The notes under the pieces are model-generated. The model worked only from the letters and a program-made list of their open reading frames with translations, searched no databases and was not told where the DNA came from. Below, piece after piece: positions 18,896 through 26,790 of a stretch of DNA of 64,000 bases; position 1 is the first letter of the stretch, and every line of letters begins with the position of its first letter. Source of the DNA: DATAGF01 sp963813355 (GTDB lineage Bacteria > Actinomycetota > Thermoleophilia > Miltoncostaeales > Miltoncostaeaceae); NCBI GenBank assembly GCA_963813355.1, contig CAWEYS010000013.1:62001-126000 (forward strand), written 5' to 3'. The translations under genes and the position numbers were made by a program.

Positions 18896-19590
18896 CGTGA
18901 TGTCCTCCTTCGGGCTCGCTGGCCCTGGGGTTCATCGCCTTCGGGCCCGACCGGAAGGCCGGCCAGGCGCCACTCCGGCCAGCCGTCCTCGAGCCTGCGG
19001 GCGTTGCGGCCGGCGGCGCGCAGGCGACGCACGGCCTCATGCGCGAAGACGCAGTAGGGGCCACGGCAGTAGGCGACCACATCGGCGTCGTCGGGGATCT
19101 CGTCCAAGCGAGCCTCGAGCTCGTCGATCGGCAACGATCGCGCGCCCTGGATGTGGCCGGCCGTGAACTCGACTCGGGGCCGCACGTCGAGGACCACGAC
19201 CTCGCCGGCCTCAAGGCGCCCGGCGAGCTCGGTGCGCCCGATGGCCTCCACCTCGTCGCCGAGGTAGTCGCGGGCGGCGCGCTCGACGTCCCCGACCCGC
19301 GCCGCGGCGACCTCGCGGACGGCGACCCAGAGGCGCAGAACCTCGTCGCCGGCGAGCCTGTAGAAGACGCGTGTGCTCTCACGTCGTGTCTGGACCAGGC
19401 CCGCTCGGCGCAGGATCTGCAGGTGCTGGGAGGCGTTCGCGACCGACAGCCCGGCGGCGTCGGCAAGATGCTCCACCGATCGCTCGCCCTGGGCCAGGAC
19501 ATCGAGAATCAGGAGCCGGGGACCGCCGGCAAGTGCGCGCCCGACCTCCGCCAGCCGGTCGAAGAGCTCGTGCTTGGCGACGTCGCCCAC
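18892..19590 (-). CDS. ArsR-type regulator fused to rhodanese domain (first copy)
   Basis: Residues 1-95 are an ArsR winged helix (SVEHLADAAGLSVANASQHL, QILRRAGLVQTRRESTRVFY). Residues 125-215 are a rhodanese with active loop YCRGPYCVFAHEA. The only two cysteines are in that loop, and the ELCVCD metal site of classical ArsR is missing. Sensing is therefore most likely through the rhodanese Cys pair, for example by persulfide; this is inference. It starts with GTG 19590, about 8 bases from a possible -10, suggesting a leaderless transcript. It heads the operon with the MBL protein and MFS carrier. Confidence 0.88.
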   Translation of the reverse strand: MGDVAKHELFDRLAEVGRALAGGPRLLILDVLAQGERSVEHLADAAGLSVANASQHLQILRRAGLVQTRRESTRVFYRLAGDEVLRLWVAVREVAAARVGDVERAARDYLGDEVEAIGRTELAGRLEAGEVVVLDVRPRVEFTAGHIQGARSLPIDELEARLDEIPDDADVVAYCRGPYCVFAHEAVRRLRAAGRNARRLEDGWPEWRLAGLPVGPEGDEPQGQRARRRTSR

Positions 19591-19596
19591 GTTTGG

Positions 19597-19626
19597 TACT
19601 CAAGCATTCTCTTGATCGATAGTCAA
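19597..19626 (-). promoter_or_regulatory. promoter and operator of the first ArsR-rhodanese operon
   Basis: On the minus strand TTGACT (19621-19626) is a good -35. The inverted repeat TCAAG-N6-CTTGA (19600-19615) lies in the spacer and runs into a weak -10 (TTGAGT/TGAGTA). The half-sites match those at 20485-20500. Confidence 0.6.
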
Positions 19627-19695
19627 TACGCCAGCCGGGCCCCGGCGGTCTTCGGGGGGGCGAGAGCAGTTGGCCACGCCCTCGATGGCGAGGAC

Positions 19696-20406
19696 TCAGA
19701 CGACCTGACGTGACCGTGACTCAGCCGGCCGGCGAGGTGGCGGCTCGGATGCCTCCACCGGGAGGCCCGATCGGCGCCACTCCGGAAAGCCGTCCTCGAG
19801 CCGGATGGCGCGGACGCCGCCGGCCCGGAGGGCCCGCACCGCCTCGCCGGCGAAGGCGCAGCAGCTGCCCCGGCAGTAGGCCACCACGTCTGCGTCGCGA
19901 GGAACCCGTCGCACCTCCTCGAAGAGCCGCTCCGGCTCGACGGACACGGCACTTGGGATGTGTCCGGCCTCGTACTCCGCCCGGGGGCGCACGTCGAGCA
20001 CCGTGACTGTCCCCTGATCGAGGCGGCTCACGAGCTCCTCCCGCGTGAGGGTGGCGATGTCCTCGTGCGGGCCGAGGTAGGCCTCGGCGAAGCCGTCGAA
20101 GCCCGCCACATGACGGGCGGCGACACCCCGCGCGGCCGCCCACAGCTCGCCGACCCGATCGCTGGTCAGCCGGTAGTGGACGCGGGTGCCGTCGCGCCGG
20201 CCGGCGACGAGCCCGGCGCGCGCCAGCACCTGGAGGTGGTGGGAGGTGTTGGCCACGCTCTGTTCGATCTCCGCCGCCAGCTCATCGACGGTCCGTGACC
20301 CCTGGGCCAGTACGTTGACCAGCTCGGCTCGCCGGCCGCTGCCGAGCGCCTTGGCGACGACGGCGAGCTGATCGAACAGGGCGTTCTTGGCGGCGCGGTC
20401 CCCCAT
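19696..20406 (-). CDS. ArsR-type regulator fused to rhodanese domain (second copy)
   Basis: A 236-residue paralogue of the previous gene with the same order: winged helix (TVDELAAEIEQSVANTSHHL, QVLARAGLVAGRRDGTRVHY), then rhodanese (TVLDVRPRAEYEAGHIPSAV, loop YCRGSCCAFAGEA). Its three cysteines all lie in the loop. ATG 20406 is chosen for the GGAGGAGGG about 9 bases upstream; ATG 20433 is possible. It reads toward the first copy with about 105 bases between, while the ArsM-like operon reads away on the other side, so it can control both directions from 20479-20502. Confidence 0.87.
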   Translation of the reverse strand: MGDRAAKNALFDQLAVVAKALGSGRRAELVNVLAQGSRTVDELAAEIEQSVANTSHHLQVLARAGLVAGRRDGTRVHYRLTSDRVGELWAAARGVAARHVAGFDGFAEAYLGPHEDIATLTREELVSRLDQGTVTVLDVRPRAEYEAGHIPSAVSVEPERLFEEVRRVPRDADVVAYCRGSCCAFAGEAVRALRAGGVRAIRLEDGFPEWRRSGLPVEASEPPPRRPAESRSRQVV

Positions 20407-20478
20407 GTCGTCGTCCCTCCTCCGGGCTCGCATTTCTCGGCACCAGTGCCGGGACCTTAGCGGGACATGCCTCTGTTC

Positions 20479-20502
20479 ACTATATCAAATGATCACTTGA
20501 CT
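20479..20502. promoter_or_regulatory. divergent promoter with TCAA-N8-TTGA operator
   Basis: The near-perfect palindrome TCAAATGATCACTTGA (20485-20500; 14 of 16 positions symmetric) abuts TATAGT (20479-20484 read on the minus strand), a consensus -10 for the ArsR-rhodanese gene. On the plus strand TTGACT (20497-20502) with CACACT 17 bases later could serve the ArsM-like operon. Confidence 0.65.
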
Positions 20503-20555
20503 TCTTGACGATGAGGGTGCACACTGCCCGCGCGGTCACCTACCTGGGAGCACTC

Positions 20556-21364
20556 ATGCAGACCTCAGCGAACCCCGTGAGCCCCGACGCCGGGGAAGGT
20601 CAGGCCCTCGTCGATCCCGAGGCGCTCCGGGAGGAGGTGCGCCTCAAGTACGCGCAGCTCGCCACCGACCCGGATCGCGCCTTTCACTTCCACACCGGCC
20701 GTCCGCTCGCCGCCAAGCTCGGCTACCCCGCCCTGGTTCGACGCGTTGCCCGACTCGGCCGTGGCCAGCTTCGCCGGCGTTGACAACCCCTTCGCGGCCG
20801 GGCGGATGCCGGTGGGGGGCCGCGTCCTCGACCTCGGCTCCGGCGGGGGCCTCGACTGCTTCGTCGCGGCCGAGATGGTCGGCCCGACGGGGCAGGTGAT
20901 CGGCGTCGACATGACCCCCGAGATGCTCGAGCGGTCCCGGCGCGAAGCGGCGCGGCTCGGGCTGCGCAACGTGGAGTTCCGCGCCGGCATCCTCGAGCAG
21001 CTCCCCGTCCCAGACGGCTGGGCGGACGTCGTGATCAGCAACGGCGTCCTGAACCTGGTGGCGGACAAGGTGCGGGTGCTCCGCGAGGCGTTGCGCGCCC
21101 TGCGGCCCGGCGGCGTGATCCAGTTCGCCGACATCGCCGTCGGCAGGAGCGTCTCCGACGCGGCCCGCTGCGACATCGAGCTCTGGACCGACTGCATCGC
21201 GGGCGGCCTTTCGGTTCGACGGGTGGGCAGAGGCGATCGTCGCCGCCGGCTTCGGATCCGTCTCCGTCGGCTTTCCCACCGACAGCTTCGGCGGCGCCCC
21301 GGGCGAATCCAGGGCGCGGGCCTACCGGGTCTTCGGCCACACCTTCCGCGCGGTCAAGCCGTGA
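20556..21364 (+). CDS. ArsM-like SAM-dependent methyltransferase
   Basis: About 269 residues. The N-terminal LREEVRLKYAQLATDPDRAF and HFHTGRPLAAKLGYP opening is typical of ArsM relatives. The Rossmann domain has VLDLGSGGGLDCFVAAEM, GVDMTPEMLERSRREA, and CDIELWTDCIAGGLS, which keeps a Cys at the position used in ArsM. The end is YRVFGHTFRAVKP. ATG 20556 follows GGGAG. Frame changes near 20735 and 21205 are each repaired by one base. Substrates of relatives include arsenite, other metalloids or thiols; the TusA/DsrE context favours a reduced sulfur or selenium compound, by inference. The stop overlaps the next start. Confidence 0.8.
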
Positions 21365-21627
21365 CCGCGCCCGCTAAGACCCTCGACGCACCAGGGCTGG
21401 CCTGCGTGGATCTCACGCCGCTCATCGCGGCGACCATGCGCGGCCTTCGACCGGGCGACGTGCTTGAGGTGCGCACCGATGATCCGGCCGCGCGCCTCGG
21501 CGTACCCGCCTGGTGCCGGCTCACCCGCAACCCGCTCCTCGGAGCGGCCCACCATGGCCCGGCGCCGTCCGACCCCTCGGGGCACCGGACCACCTTCCAC
21601 ATCGCAAAGAGAGAGAGCCGATCATGA
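21361..21627 (+). CDS. TusA-like sulfur carrier protein
   Basis: An 88-residue protein with the TusA pattern: LDAPGLACVDLTPLIAAT with the sulfur-carrying Cys, a helix, then RPGDVLEVRTDDPAARLGV and PAWCRLTRN. TusA proteins carry a persulfide between rhodaneses and DsrE-type partners. Here the Cys is followed by Val-Asp rather than the usual Pro-x-Pro. The GTG at 21361 overlaps the methyltransferase stop, and its TGA overlaps the DsrE ATG (ATGA), so three genes are translationally coupled. Confidence 0.8.
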   Translation: MTAPAKTLDAPGLACVDLTPLIAATMRGLRPGDVLEVRTDDPAARLGVPAWCRLTRNPLLGAAHHGPAPSDPSGHRTTFHIAKRESRS

Positions 21628-22007
21628 GCACCGCCGACCCCACCGTCACACCCGAGATCCTCATCCAGGGCACCCACGGAGCAGACGACCCCGAGAAGGC
21701 AACGCTGCCCTTCATCGTGGGCAACGTCGCCGCCACCGCCGACCGGGACACCGTCGTCTTCCTGACCTCGGAGGCCGTCCGCCTGGCGACCCGCGGATAC
21801 GCGGACGACGTCGTGTTCGCCAGCCACCCACCGGCGGCGACAGTCCTGTCCGACTTCGTCGCCAACGGGGGCCGCGTCTGGGCCTGCGGGGCGTGCACCG
21901 GCCCGCGCGGGATCACCTCCGACGACCTGGTCGATGGCGTCACGATCGTGACCGCCGCCAACCTCGCCGAGGCGCTCGCCGACGGTGCCCGGTCCGTCGC
22001 GTTCTGA
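21624..22007 (+). CDS. DsrE-family sulfur relay protein
   Basis: 127 residues with DsrE/DsrF-like alternation: PFIVGNVAATADRDTVVFLT, SEAVRLATRGYADDV, then RVWACGACTGPRGI, which holds two Cys in CGAC, and DLVDGVTIVTAANLAEAL. Family members accept sulfur from TusA through a loop cysteine. ATG 21624 overlaps the previous stop, and its TGA overlaps the ATG of the DCC gene. The position right after TusA supports a carrier-acceptor pair. Confidence 0.85.
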   Translation: MSTADPTVTPEILIQGTHGADDPEKATLPFIVGNVAATADRDTVVFLTSEAVRLATRGYADDVVFASHPPAATVLSDFVANGGRVWACGACTGPRGITSDDLVDGVTIVTAANLAEALADGARSVAF

Positions 22008-22516
22008 TGGGGCTCCGGGAGATCGAGGGCACGGTGCGGACGACGAGCCGCCCCAGCGCCGGGTCGGCAGCACCATCCGTGGCCAGGGACCGCCTCGTGT
22101 TCGACCCGTCCTGGCTCGGGGACGTCCCCCCGCCCGCCCGGCCACTCCTGATCTTCGACGGCCGCTGCCCGTTCTGCCGGGCGGCCGCCCGGCTCGTCGC
22201 GAGGGTCGATCACGGCGGGCGCCTCGCGCTGCTGAGCTGGGACGACGATGCGGCTGCGCCCTATGCCGCGCGGATCCCGGAGCACGAGTTCTGGGCGTCG
22301 TGGCAACTCATCGAGCCCACCGGCCTGAGGATGATGCACGGCCCGGCGGCCATCCGCCTCATCGAGCACATGCCCGCGACGCGTTGGCTGGGCTGGACCC
22401 TGCGCACCCTGCGGCTCACGCCGCTCGTCACCGCGGTCAACCGACTCCTCGGCCGGATCCGAAGGCCGCTCAGTCGATTCCTCCCGAACCCCCGGGTGCC
22501 GCGCCGCTGGCCGTAG
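22007..22516 (+). CDS. DCC-family thiol-disulfide oxidoreductase (DUF393)
   Basis: 169 residues. The signature LLIFDGRCPFCRAAARLV has the CxxC redox pair; LALLSWDDDAAAPYAARIPE and AAIRLIEHMPATRWLGW follow the family profile. The C-terminal hydrophobic stretch and basic tail (LGRIRRPLSRFLPN) may attach to the membrane. DCC proteins are thioredoxin-fold-like oxidoreductases of unknown substrate. It starts in a TGATG overlap and ends the operon, where it could reduce or release carrier-bound sulfur; that role is inference. Confidence 0.82.
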   Translation: MGLREIEGTVRTTSRPSAGSAAPSVARDRLVFDPSWLGDVPPPARPLLIFDGRCPFCRAAARLVARVDHGGRLALLSWDDDAAAPYAARIPEHEFWASWQLIEPTGLRMMHGPAAIRLIEHMPATRWLGWTLRTLRLTPLVTAVNRLLGRIRRPLSRFLPNPRVPRRWP

Positions 22517-22544
22517 CAGCAGTCTCGCGGACGATCGTCCGTGG

Positions 22545-22817
22545 GCCCCGCCCGGCGTGGAGCGCGACGGCGACGCCTGGATCTACTGGTATCGCCTCGG
22601 GCAGATCAAGGCGAGGGAGGTGCCCGAGGGCACCAGGGGCTACCGCGACCTGCGCCGGCGGGCCGAGCGGTTCCACCTCGGAGGCGGCCTCCGGCCCTGG
22701 GTCGCCGCGCCGCGGGACCTGGTTCGCATGATGGAGGCGCTCGATCGGCTCGAGGAGGCCGAGCAGCTCGAGGCGATGCGCCGGGTAGTCGAGTTGGATC
22801 GCGCCTGGCCGCGTTAA
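22545..22817 (+). pseudogene. truncated copy of the XRE-nucleotidyltransferase-like gene
   Basis: Ninety or so residues (GDAWIYWYRLGQIKAREVPE, YRDLRRRAERFHLGGGLRPW, EQLEAMRRVVELDR) align with the C-terminal part of the gene at 9819-10563, beginning at a shared CCCCGCCCGGCGT stretch. The helix-turn-helix and most of the nucleotidyltransferase-like domain are missing. It starts about 29 bases after the DCC gene and marks the end of the duplicated-gene interval. Confidence 0.65.
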
Positions 22818-22860
22818 GAGGCCCCGGGAAGAGGGGTCCGGCCAAGGCCTGGCGCGATCG

Positions 22861-24426
22861 TCAGGGGGCGAAGATCACCGCGCGTCCCTCCGGGGATTTG
22901 AACATCTGGCCTCCCGAGTGAGCGACGCCCGGCACCGTGACCAGGCTGTGGACGTTGGCCGGGTGGTACTTGTCCATGAACTTCATGAAGATCTGTCCGC
23001 GGCGCAGCCGGTTGCGGCCCTGGTAGTCGGCCTCACAGGTCTTGTCGAGGTCGCTGTCGCGTTTGTTGTCGTCCTCGCCGAGCAGGTAGGTCACCCTCCG
23101 CCCAGAGTAATCCTGGCGAACCTGGCTCTGGCTTCGGCCGGCGACGTAGCGTTTGCGCTCGTCCAGGCCGTAGCCGTAGTCGTCCCACCCCCGGCAGAGC
23201 AGGCGCTGGTCCTCCCGCAGCCCGCGGAACTTGCCGTTGATCCGGCGCTTGCCGTTCAAGTAGACATACGAGGAGGGGTTTGCGACGACGTAGCGCAGCT
23301 TCGGCCCCTGAACGGTCAACGCCGCCTTGCTGAATGCGGCATAGCGTTGCGCGAACTGGCCACCGGCGGAGTGGCCCGCGATCACCATCTCCTTGAGGTT
23401 CGGGAAGTTGGACGTGTTCGCGAGCATCGCGACGAACTCGTCGTACACCTCGAACGAGCTTCGCCTTGCCAACCCGAAGCCGCTGGACGAGCGCTCGCCC
23501 CACTTCCATTCACCCCACCTGAGCTGGCTGGACGGCGCGTTCGAGCCCTTCTGGAAATAGGGCGCGATGATGATCGTCTTCGTGGTGGCGCCCGAGGTCC
23601 CGGCCGCTGAGCGCATCGAGTCGAAGTAGCTCTGGACGCTCCTGCCTTTGCCGTGCTGGACGATCACCGCTCGCGTGACCTGGGGCTGAGGATCGCCGAT
23701 GACGAGGTTTTGGCAGTACGGCATCCGCGCTCCGTCCGAGAGCGCGACCGTGACGACGCAGTCCGGCACGTCCGGGCCACCGTCGCCGGCGAGGGTCAGG
23801 GAGATGTTGTCGGCGTAGCCGTCGTTGAAGGTTCCCTCGGTGCGCCGTGCGGTGATCGTCACCACGATCGTGCGGGTCCCCGGCGGCACCTTCGCGGTCG
23901 CGGCGCGAGACATGAGCGAAGTCACTCCGTCGCGCTCGGTGGGCGAGACCGGCCCAACGGTGATCGAGCCGAGAGCGGCGCCCCCGGTGCCGAGCATCTG
24001 GGCGACGACCCCGGCATTGTCGCTCTGAGACCTGTAGCCGCCGAGCAGGGCGGTGAGCGTCGCCTTCGCGACGTTTGCGTCGATCTCCGCCGCTGCCGAG
24101 GAGACATCGATCGTCTGGGTCGCGGTCGCCTCCGCGACGTTGAGGCCGCCGGCGAACAAGTTGACCCCGGCCCGCAGCTGCGCGGCATGGGCGATCGAAG
24201 GGAACCCTTCTGTGCCATACCGGATCGCGGTCAATCCGGCGCTCGCCGTCCACCCGCTCGGCACTGTGGCGACATTCGGGTCGATCGTGCCGGCGGAGGC
24301 CTCGGCGCCGGGGTTGGCGACGAGGTTGCCGGTGGGAATGGCCCCCTGCGCGTGCGCAGGCAAAGACGCGAATGCGACTGCGAGCGCAGCGCACCACCCG
24401 AGTCGCCAGTGAGGTCCCGTCGCCAC
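22861..24426 (-). CDS. secreted alpha/beta hydrolase with N-terminal beta-rich domain
   Basis: 521 residues. A signal-like segment comes first (WCAALAVAFASLPAHAQG). Residues 30-230 then form a beta-rich adhesion/carbohydrate-type region (NLVANPGAEASAGTIDPN, ADNISLTLAGDG). The C-terminal alpha/beta hydrolase has VTRAVIVQHGKGRS, nucleophile elbow VIAGHSAGGQFAQ, an acid-like stretch VTYLLGEDDNKRDSD and a histidine in VTVPGVAHSGGQM. A role on extracellular polymers or esters is possible; the substrate is unknown. The GTG at 24426 is preferred because GGGAGG lies about 6 bases upstream. No frame break. Confidence 0.75.
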   Translation of the reverse strand: MATGPHWRLGWCAALAVAFASLPAHAQGAIPTGNLVANPGAEASAGTIDPNVATVPSGWTASAGLTAIRYGTEGFPSIAHAAQLRAGVNLFAGGLNVAEATATQTIDVSSAAAEIDANVAKATLTALLGGYRSQSDNAGVVAQMLGTGGAALGSITVGPVSPTERDGVTSLMSRAATAKVPPGTRTIVVTITARRTEGTFNDGYADNISLTLAGDGGPDVPDCVVTVALSDGARMPYCQNLVIGDPQPQVTRAVIVQHGKGRSVQSYFDSMRSAAGTSGATTKTIIIAPYFQKGSNAPSSQLRWGEWKWGERSSSGFGLARRSSFEVYDEFVAMLANTSNFPNLKEMVIAGHSAGGQFAQRYAAFSKAALTVQGPKLRYVVANPSSYVYLNGKRRINGKFRGLREDQRLLCRGWDDYGYGLDERKRYVAGRSQSQVRQDYSGRRVTYLLGEDDNKRDSDLDKTCEADYQGRNRLRRGQIFMKFMDKYHPANVHSLVTVPGVAHSGGQMFKSPEGRAVIFAP

Positions 24427-24499
24427 GATCACCTCCCAAGTCTGCCTGGTCAACCTGCCCAACTGTATCCGCCCTCCGGTGGAGGCGGTTGGGTCAAAA

Positions 24500-24679
24500 C
24501 TACGCATTTGCAGCCGGATTAACTCCCTGAGTTACGTTCAGCAGCTCGATCGACACCAGCCGCCCATCGGCGTCGTAGTCGAGCGTGCGGTCGCGGTCGA
24601 GGCGCACCACACGCGCCGAGGCGCCCACTCCGAAGCCCGGGAAGTCGATCGCGAGGGCATCGGCGGCGGGGTCATGGTG
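24500..24679 (-). CDS. DUF2283-like small protein (start unclear)
   Basis: About 59 residues: HHDPAADALAIDFPGFGVG, then RTLDYDADGRLVSIELLNV, matching the small DUF2283 fold (a D-x-EADAL-type opening and DYDxDGRLVGIEIL). No normal start codon lies in frame next to HHDPAADAL; a one-base error near the ATGACC at about 24676 would supply one. Such proteins often sit by toxin-like partners. It diverges from the coiled-coil ORF at 24674. Confidence 0.5.
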   Translation of the reverse strand, partial: HHDPAADALAIDFPGFGVGASARVVRLDRDRTLDYDADGRLVSIELLNVTQGVNPAANA

Positions 24680-24979
24680 AGCGCGAGAGAGGCGCTGGCC
24701 AAGCTGCGCAGCCAGGTGCGACCGCGCGACGTGGAGGCGCTCGAGGCCGAGGCGCGCGAGGAGGAGCGGGTCGAGTCGTACGTCGCCGGGCTGCGTGCCG
24801 AGCGTCAGGGCGCCGAGCTCGACCTGGCCCGGCTGCGCGCCATGCGCCCCGATTCGAGGGTGGCGAGGGCCGGGGACCGGCTGGACCGCCAGCCGCCGAC
24901 CGCAGCCGAGCGGGTGGTCGCGGCCGAGCGGCGCCTGGCCGACATCGACGCCGAGGTCGTCCGAGTCGAGGGGCAGTAG
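24674..24979 (+). CDS. hypothetical coiled-coil protein, 101 residues
   Basis: Highly charged and helical throughout (VSAREALAKLRSQVRPRDVE, EAREEERVESYVAGLRAERQ, AAERRLADIDAEVVRVEG), with no cysteine, signal or membrane segment. ATG 24674 or the GTG two codons on could start it. Not a recognised family. It overlaps the region where the divergent DUF2283-like gene must begin, so one start is probably misplaced. The following 264 bases up to 25243 show nothing I can name. Confidence 0.45.
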   Translation: MVSAREALAKLRSQVRPRDVEALEAEAREEERVESYVAGLRAERQGAELDLARLRAMRPDSRVARAGDRLDRQPPTAAERVVAAERRLADIDAEVVRVEGQ

Positions 24980-25243
24980 CGCATGGGCGCCGGTCCGATC
25001 TGCGGCGCCTTGGGGCTGGGCGGCGAGGGCCACTCCTCTCTCGCCGTCCGGCTTGGCTGAGGTGAGCGCCCGCACCGCGGCGTGGGTCTGGTGCATCACC
25101 TCCTCGTGGTGGTCGCGGTCGTCGCGGCGGTCGTGACGCGGTGTGACTAGGGGGGACATCGGTGACCGGGGGGTTCCGCATGGAGGGGTCGCCCCTCCCC
25201 GCGAGAAAAAGCCGTACCCGCTGAGCGAGAAGGTGACGGTTGT

Positions 25244-25525
25244 CTAGGCGGCCACCCCGTGGTCAATCGTGTGGTGCACTGGAAGTATCTCGGGCGCTCC
25301 CCCCTCAAAGCCTTCGGCGCCCAACGCCTCCTTGAACCTCGCTGCGAAGGCATCGTATGCCTCGCGGTTCTCCCACACGGAGACGGTGAAGAAGTCGTCG
25401 CCTTCGCCCACACCGGCGTGGAACAGAAGGCCCTTAGGGTCCGGCATGGGCGACCCGTCGGCCCAGCTAGCTTTGTAATCCTCAGCGCTCAACGCCGGCG
25501 GGCGGTAGACGACTGCGATCGGCAT
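25244..25525 (-). CDS. small ferredoxin-like-fold protein (ABM/stress-barrel type)
   Basis: 93 residues. MPIAVVYRPPALSAEDYKAS, LLFHAGVGEGDDFFTVSVW, ENREAYDAFAARFKEALG and PVHHTIDHGVAA follow the alpha+beta barrel plan of small monooxygenase/YciI-like proteins. The function is not assignable. ATG 25525 has AGGAGG 7 bases upstream. It stands alone on the element between the secreted hydrolase and a run of short genes. Confidence 0.7.
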   Translation of the reverse strand: MPIAVVYRPPALSAEDYKASWADGSPMPDPKGLLFHAGVGEGDDFFTVSVWENREAYDAFAARFKEALGAEGFEGGAPEILPVHHTIDHGVAA

Positions 25526-25893
25526 GGCGACCTCCTCGTTGCGCCGACCGTACCTAGGCGACGTGGATGGCCGCAACTCCTGGTGCCGCCCCTGCCGGAA
25601 CGCCTGGCGCGACTGGCGCGACTGGCGCCGGGGGCGTCGGCTAATGGAGGACGTCTACTAGGCGCTCGCCCTCACGTGTCTCCTGGCGAGGCGGCGCCGG
25701 CACCGCCATGGACCGACGCCGCTCGCAACCTCTCCGAATGGGCGGGACGCGATGGCCGGGCCGCCCATCTCCTTGGAAACGTACCTCGCTGGCGTGACCG
25801 GCGCCATCCCGGGCACCCTGCCGCACTGAGACGGGCTCAGGCCGGGGGACCGGGTCGGTAGGCTCAAGGCCCCGCGACGAAGGAAGCCGTTCC
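25526..25893. other. 367-base stretch without a recognised gene
   Basis: It holds a short tandem repeat (CTGGCGCGA twice near 25605-25625) and no convincing coding frame. It may contain the divergent promoters of the flanking genes. Confidence 0.4.
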
Positions 25894-26139
25894 ATGGCCG
25901 AGCTCAGCCGCGAGGAGGTCTGCGCAGCGATCAGGCTCCGGGTGAATGTGGGCGCGCTCCCCAAGCTGGAGGGCGACGTCTTCCGCGTGTACGACCGCGT
26001 CTGTCAGGGGCAGGGGCGGCTTGAAGACGTGGTCACGGTCTTCCCGGGCATGACGATGGATGCGGTCCGAGCGGCCTGGGACACGCTCCACGTCTGGGCG
26101 GAGGAGGATCTTGACTCGGAAGGGCGCGCGGACTGCTAG
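25894..26139 (+). CDS. hypothetical protein, 81 residues
   Basis: MAELSREEVCAAIRLRVNVG and KLEGDVFRVYDRVCQGQGR lead to a C-terminal helix AWDTLHVWAEEDLDSE. It is acidic, soluble and has three cysteines, one the last residue. ATG 25894 has GAAGGAAG 9 bases upstream. I do not recognise the family; short acidic proteins of this kind are common mobile-element cargo. Confidence 0.55.
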   Translation: MAELSREEVCAAIRLRVNVGALPKLEGDVFRVYDRVCQGQGRLEDVVTVFPGMTMDAVRAAWDTLHVWAEEDLDSEGRADC

Positions 26140-26600
26140 GCCGGCCGCGGCGGCCGACGAAGAGCATCGAGGGCGCGGTCGACGAGTTGGCGCTGCTCGG
26201 CAGTCAATCGCCCGAGCCGGCGCCAGGCTTCGGCGGCGTTGATGTCCGGCAGGTCGCGCCCCATCCGGGCGAGCTCGCGCAGGGCCTCGTCCTCGGACCA
26301 GCGGTCGAGGCGCGGCGTGGTCGTACGCGCCCCTAACCCGGAAGGATGCCGCGGCGCGCCTCCTGGACGGCCAGGCGCTCGGACCCAAGGCGTCGGCGTT
26401 CGGCCTCCAGGCGCTCGAAGGCCCGGAGCGCCAGGTCCCGGTCGAGGGGAGGCGCAAAGAGCCGTCGAGCGCCTGGCGGACCGGGTCGGCGGGGATCGAC
26501 CTCGGCAGGCGGGAGGCGCGATGCCAAGCGAGGACGTCGGCGGCGGCAAGGAGCCAGCGGCGTCGGCCGTCGCCACCAGGCGGGCCCACCCGCATCACCG
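26136..26600 (-). pseudogene. frame-broken hypothetical gene
   Basis: Reading across three minus-strand frames gives one plausible protein: LLAAADVLAWHRASRLPRSI, then DRDLALRAFERLEAERRRLG, then LDRWSEDEALRELARMGRDL and LTAEQRQLVDRALDALRR. The stop at 26136 overlaps the previous gene. The helical, charged character resembles element-encoded accessory proteins, but I do not recognise it. At least two frame breaks lie within 300 bases. Confidence 0.4.
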
Positions 26601-26602
26601 TC

Positions 26603-26790
26603 GTGAAGACGGCGCCCCGGCTCGCCCGGGTGGGCACGAGGGTGCCGTTCGAGCTGACCGTGACCAACGTGGGGTCGGTCGCCGCGCGGCAGGTGCTCAT
26701 GACCGACGTGCCGTCGGCCACCCTCAGTCTGACCGGGCTCCGGTCCGGCGGCCCGCGGGCGCGCCGTGTTCAGGGGAACGCCCCGCACAA
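26603..26790 (+). pseudogene. fragment of a DUF11-type secreted repeat protein
   Basis: About 60 residues (VKTAPRLARVGTRVPFELTV, TNVGSVAARQVLMTDVPSAT) match the conserved strand pattern of DUF11 repeats found in actinobacterial surface proteins (FxxxVTNxGxxxAxxVxxxD). Nothing upstream or downstream continues the protein, so this looks like a stranded fragment. Confidence 0.45.

Noticed and set aside
18254..19057. Plus-strand open frame opposite the MBL/rhodanese genes
   Set aside because: It is antisense to two well-supported coupled genes and has no family resemblance.
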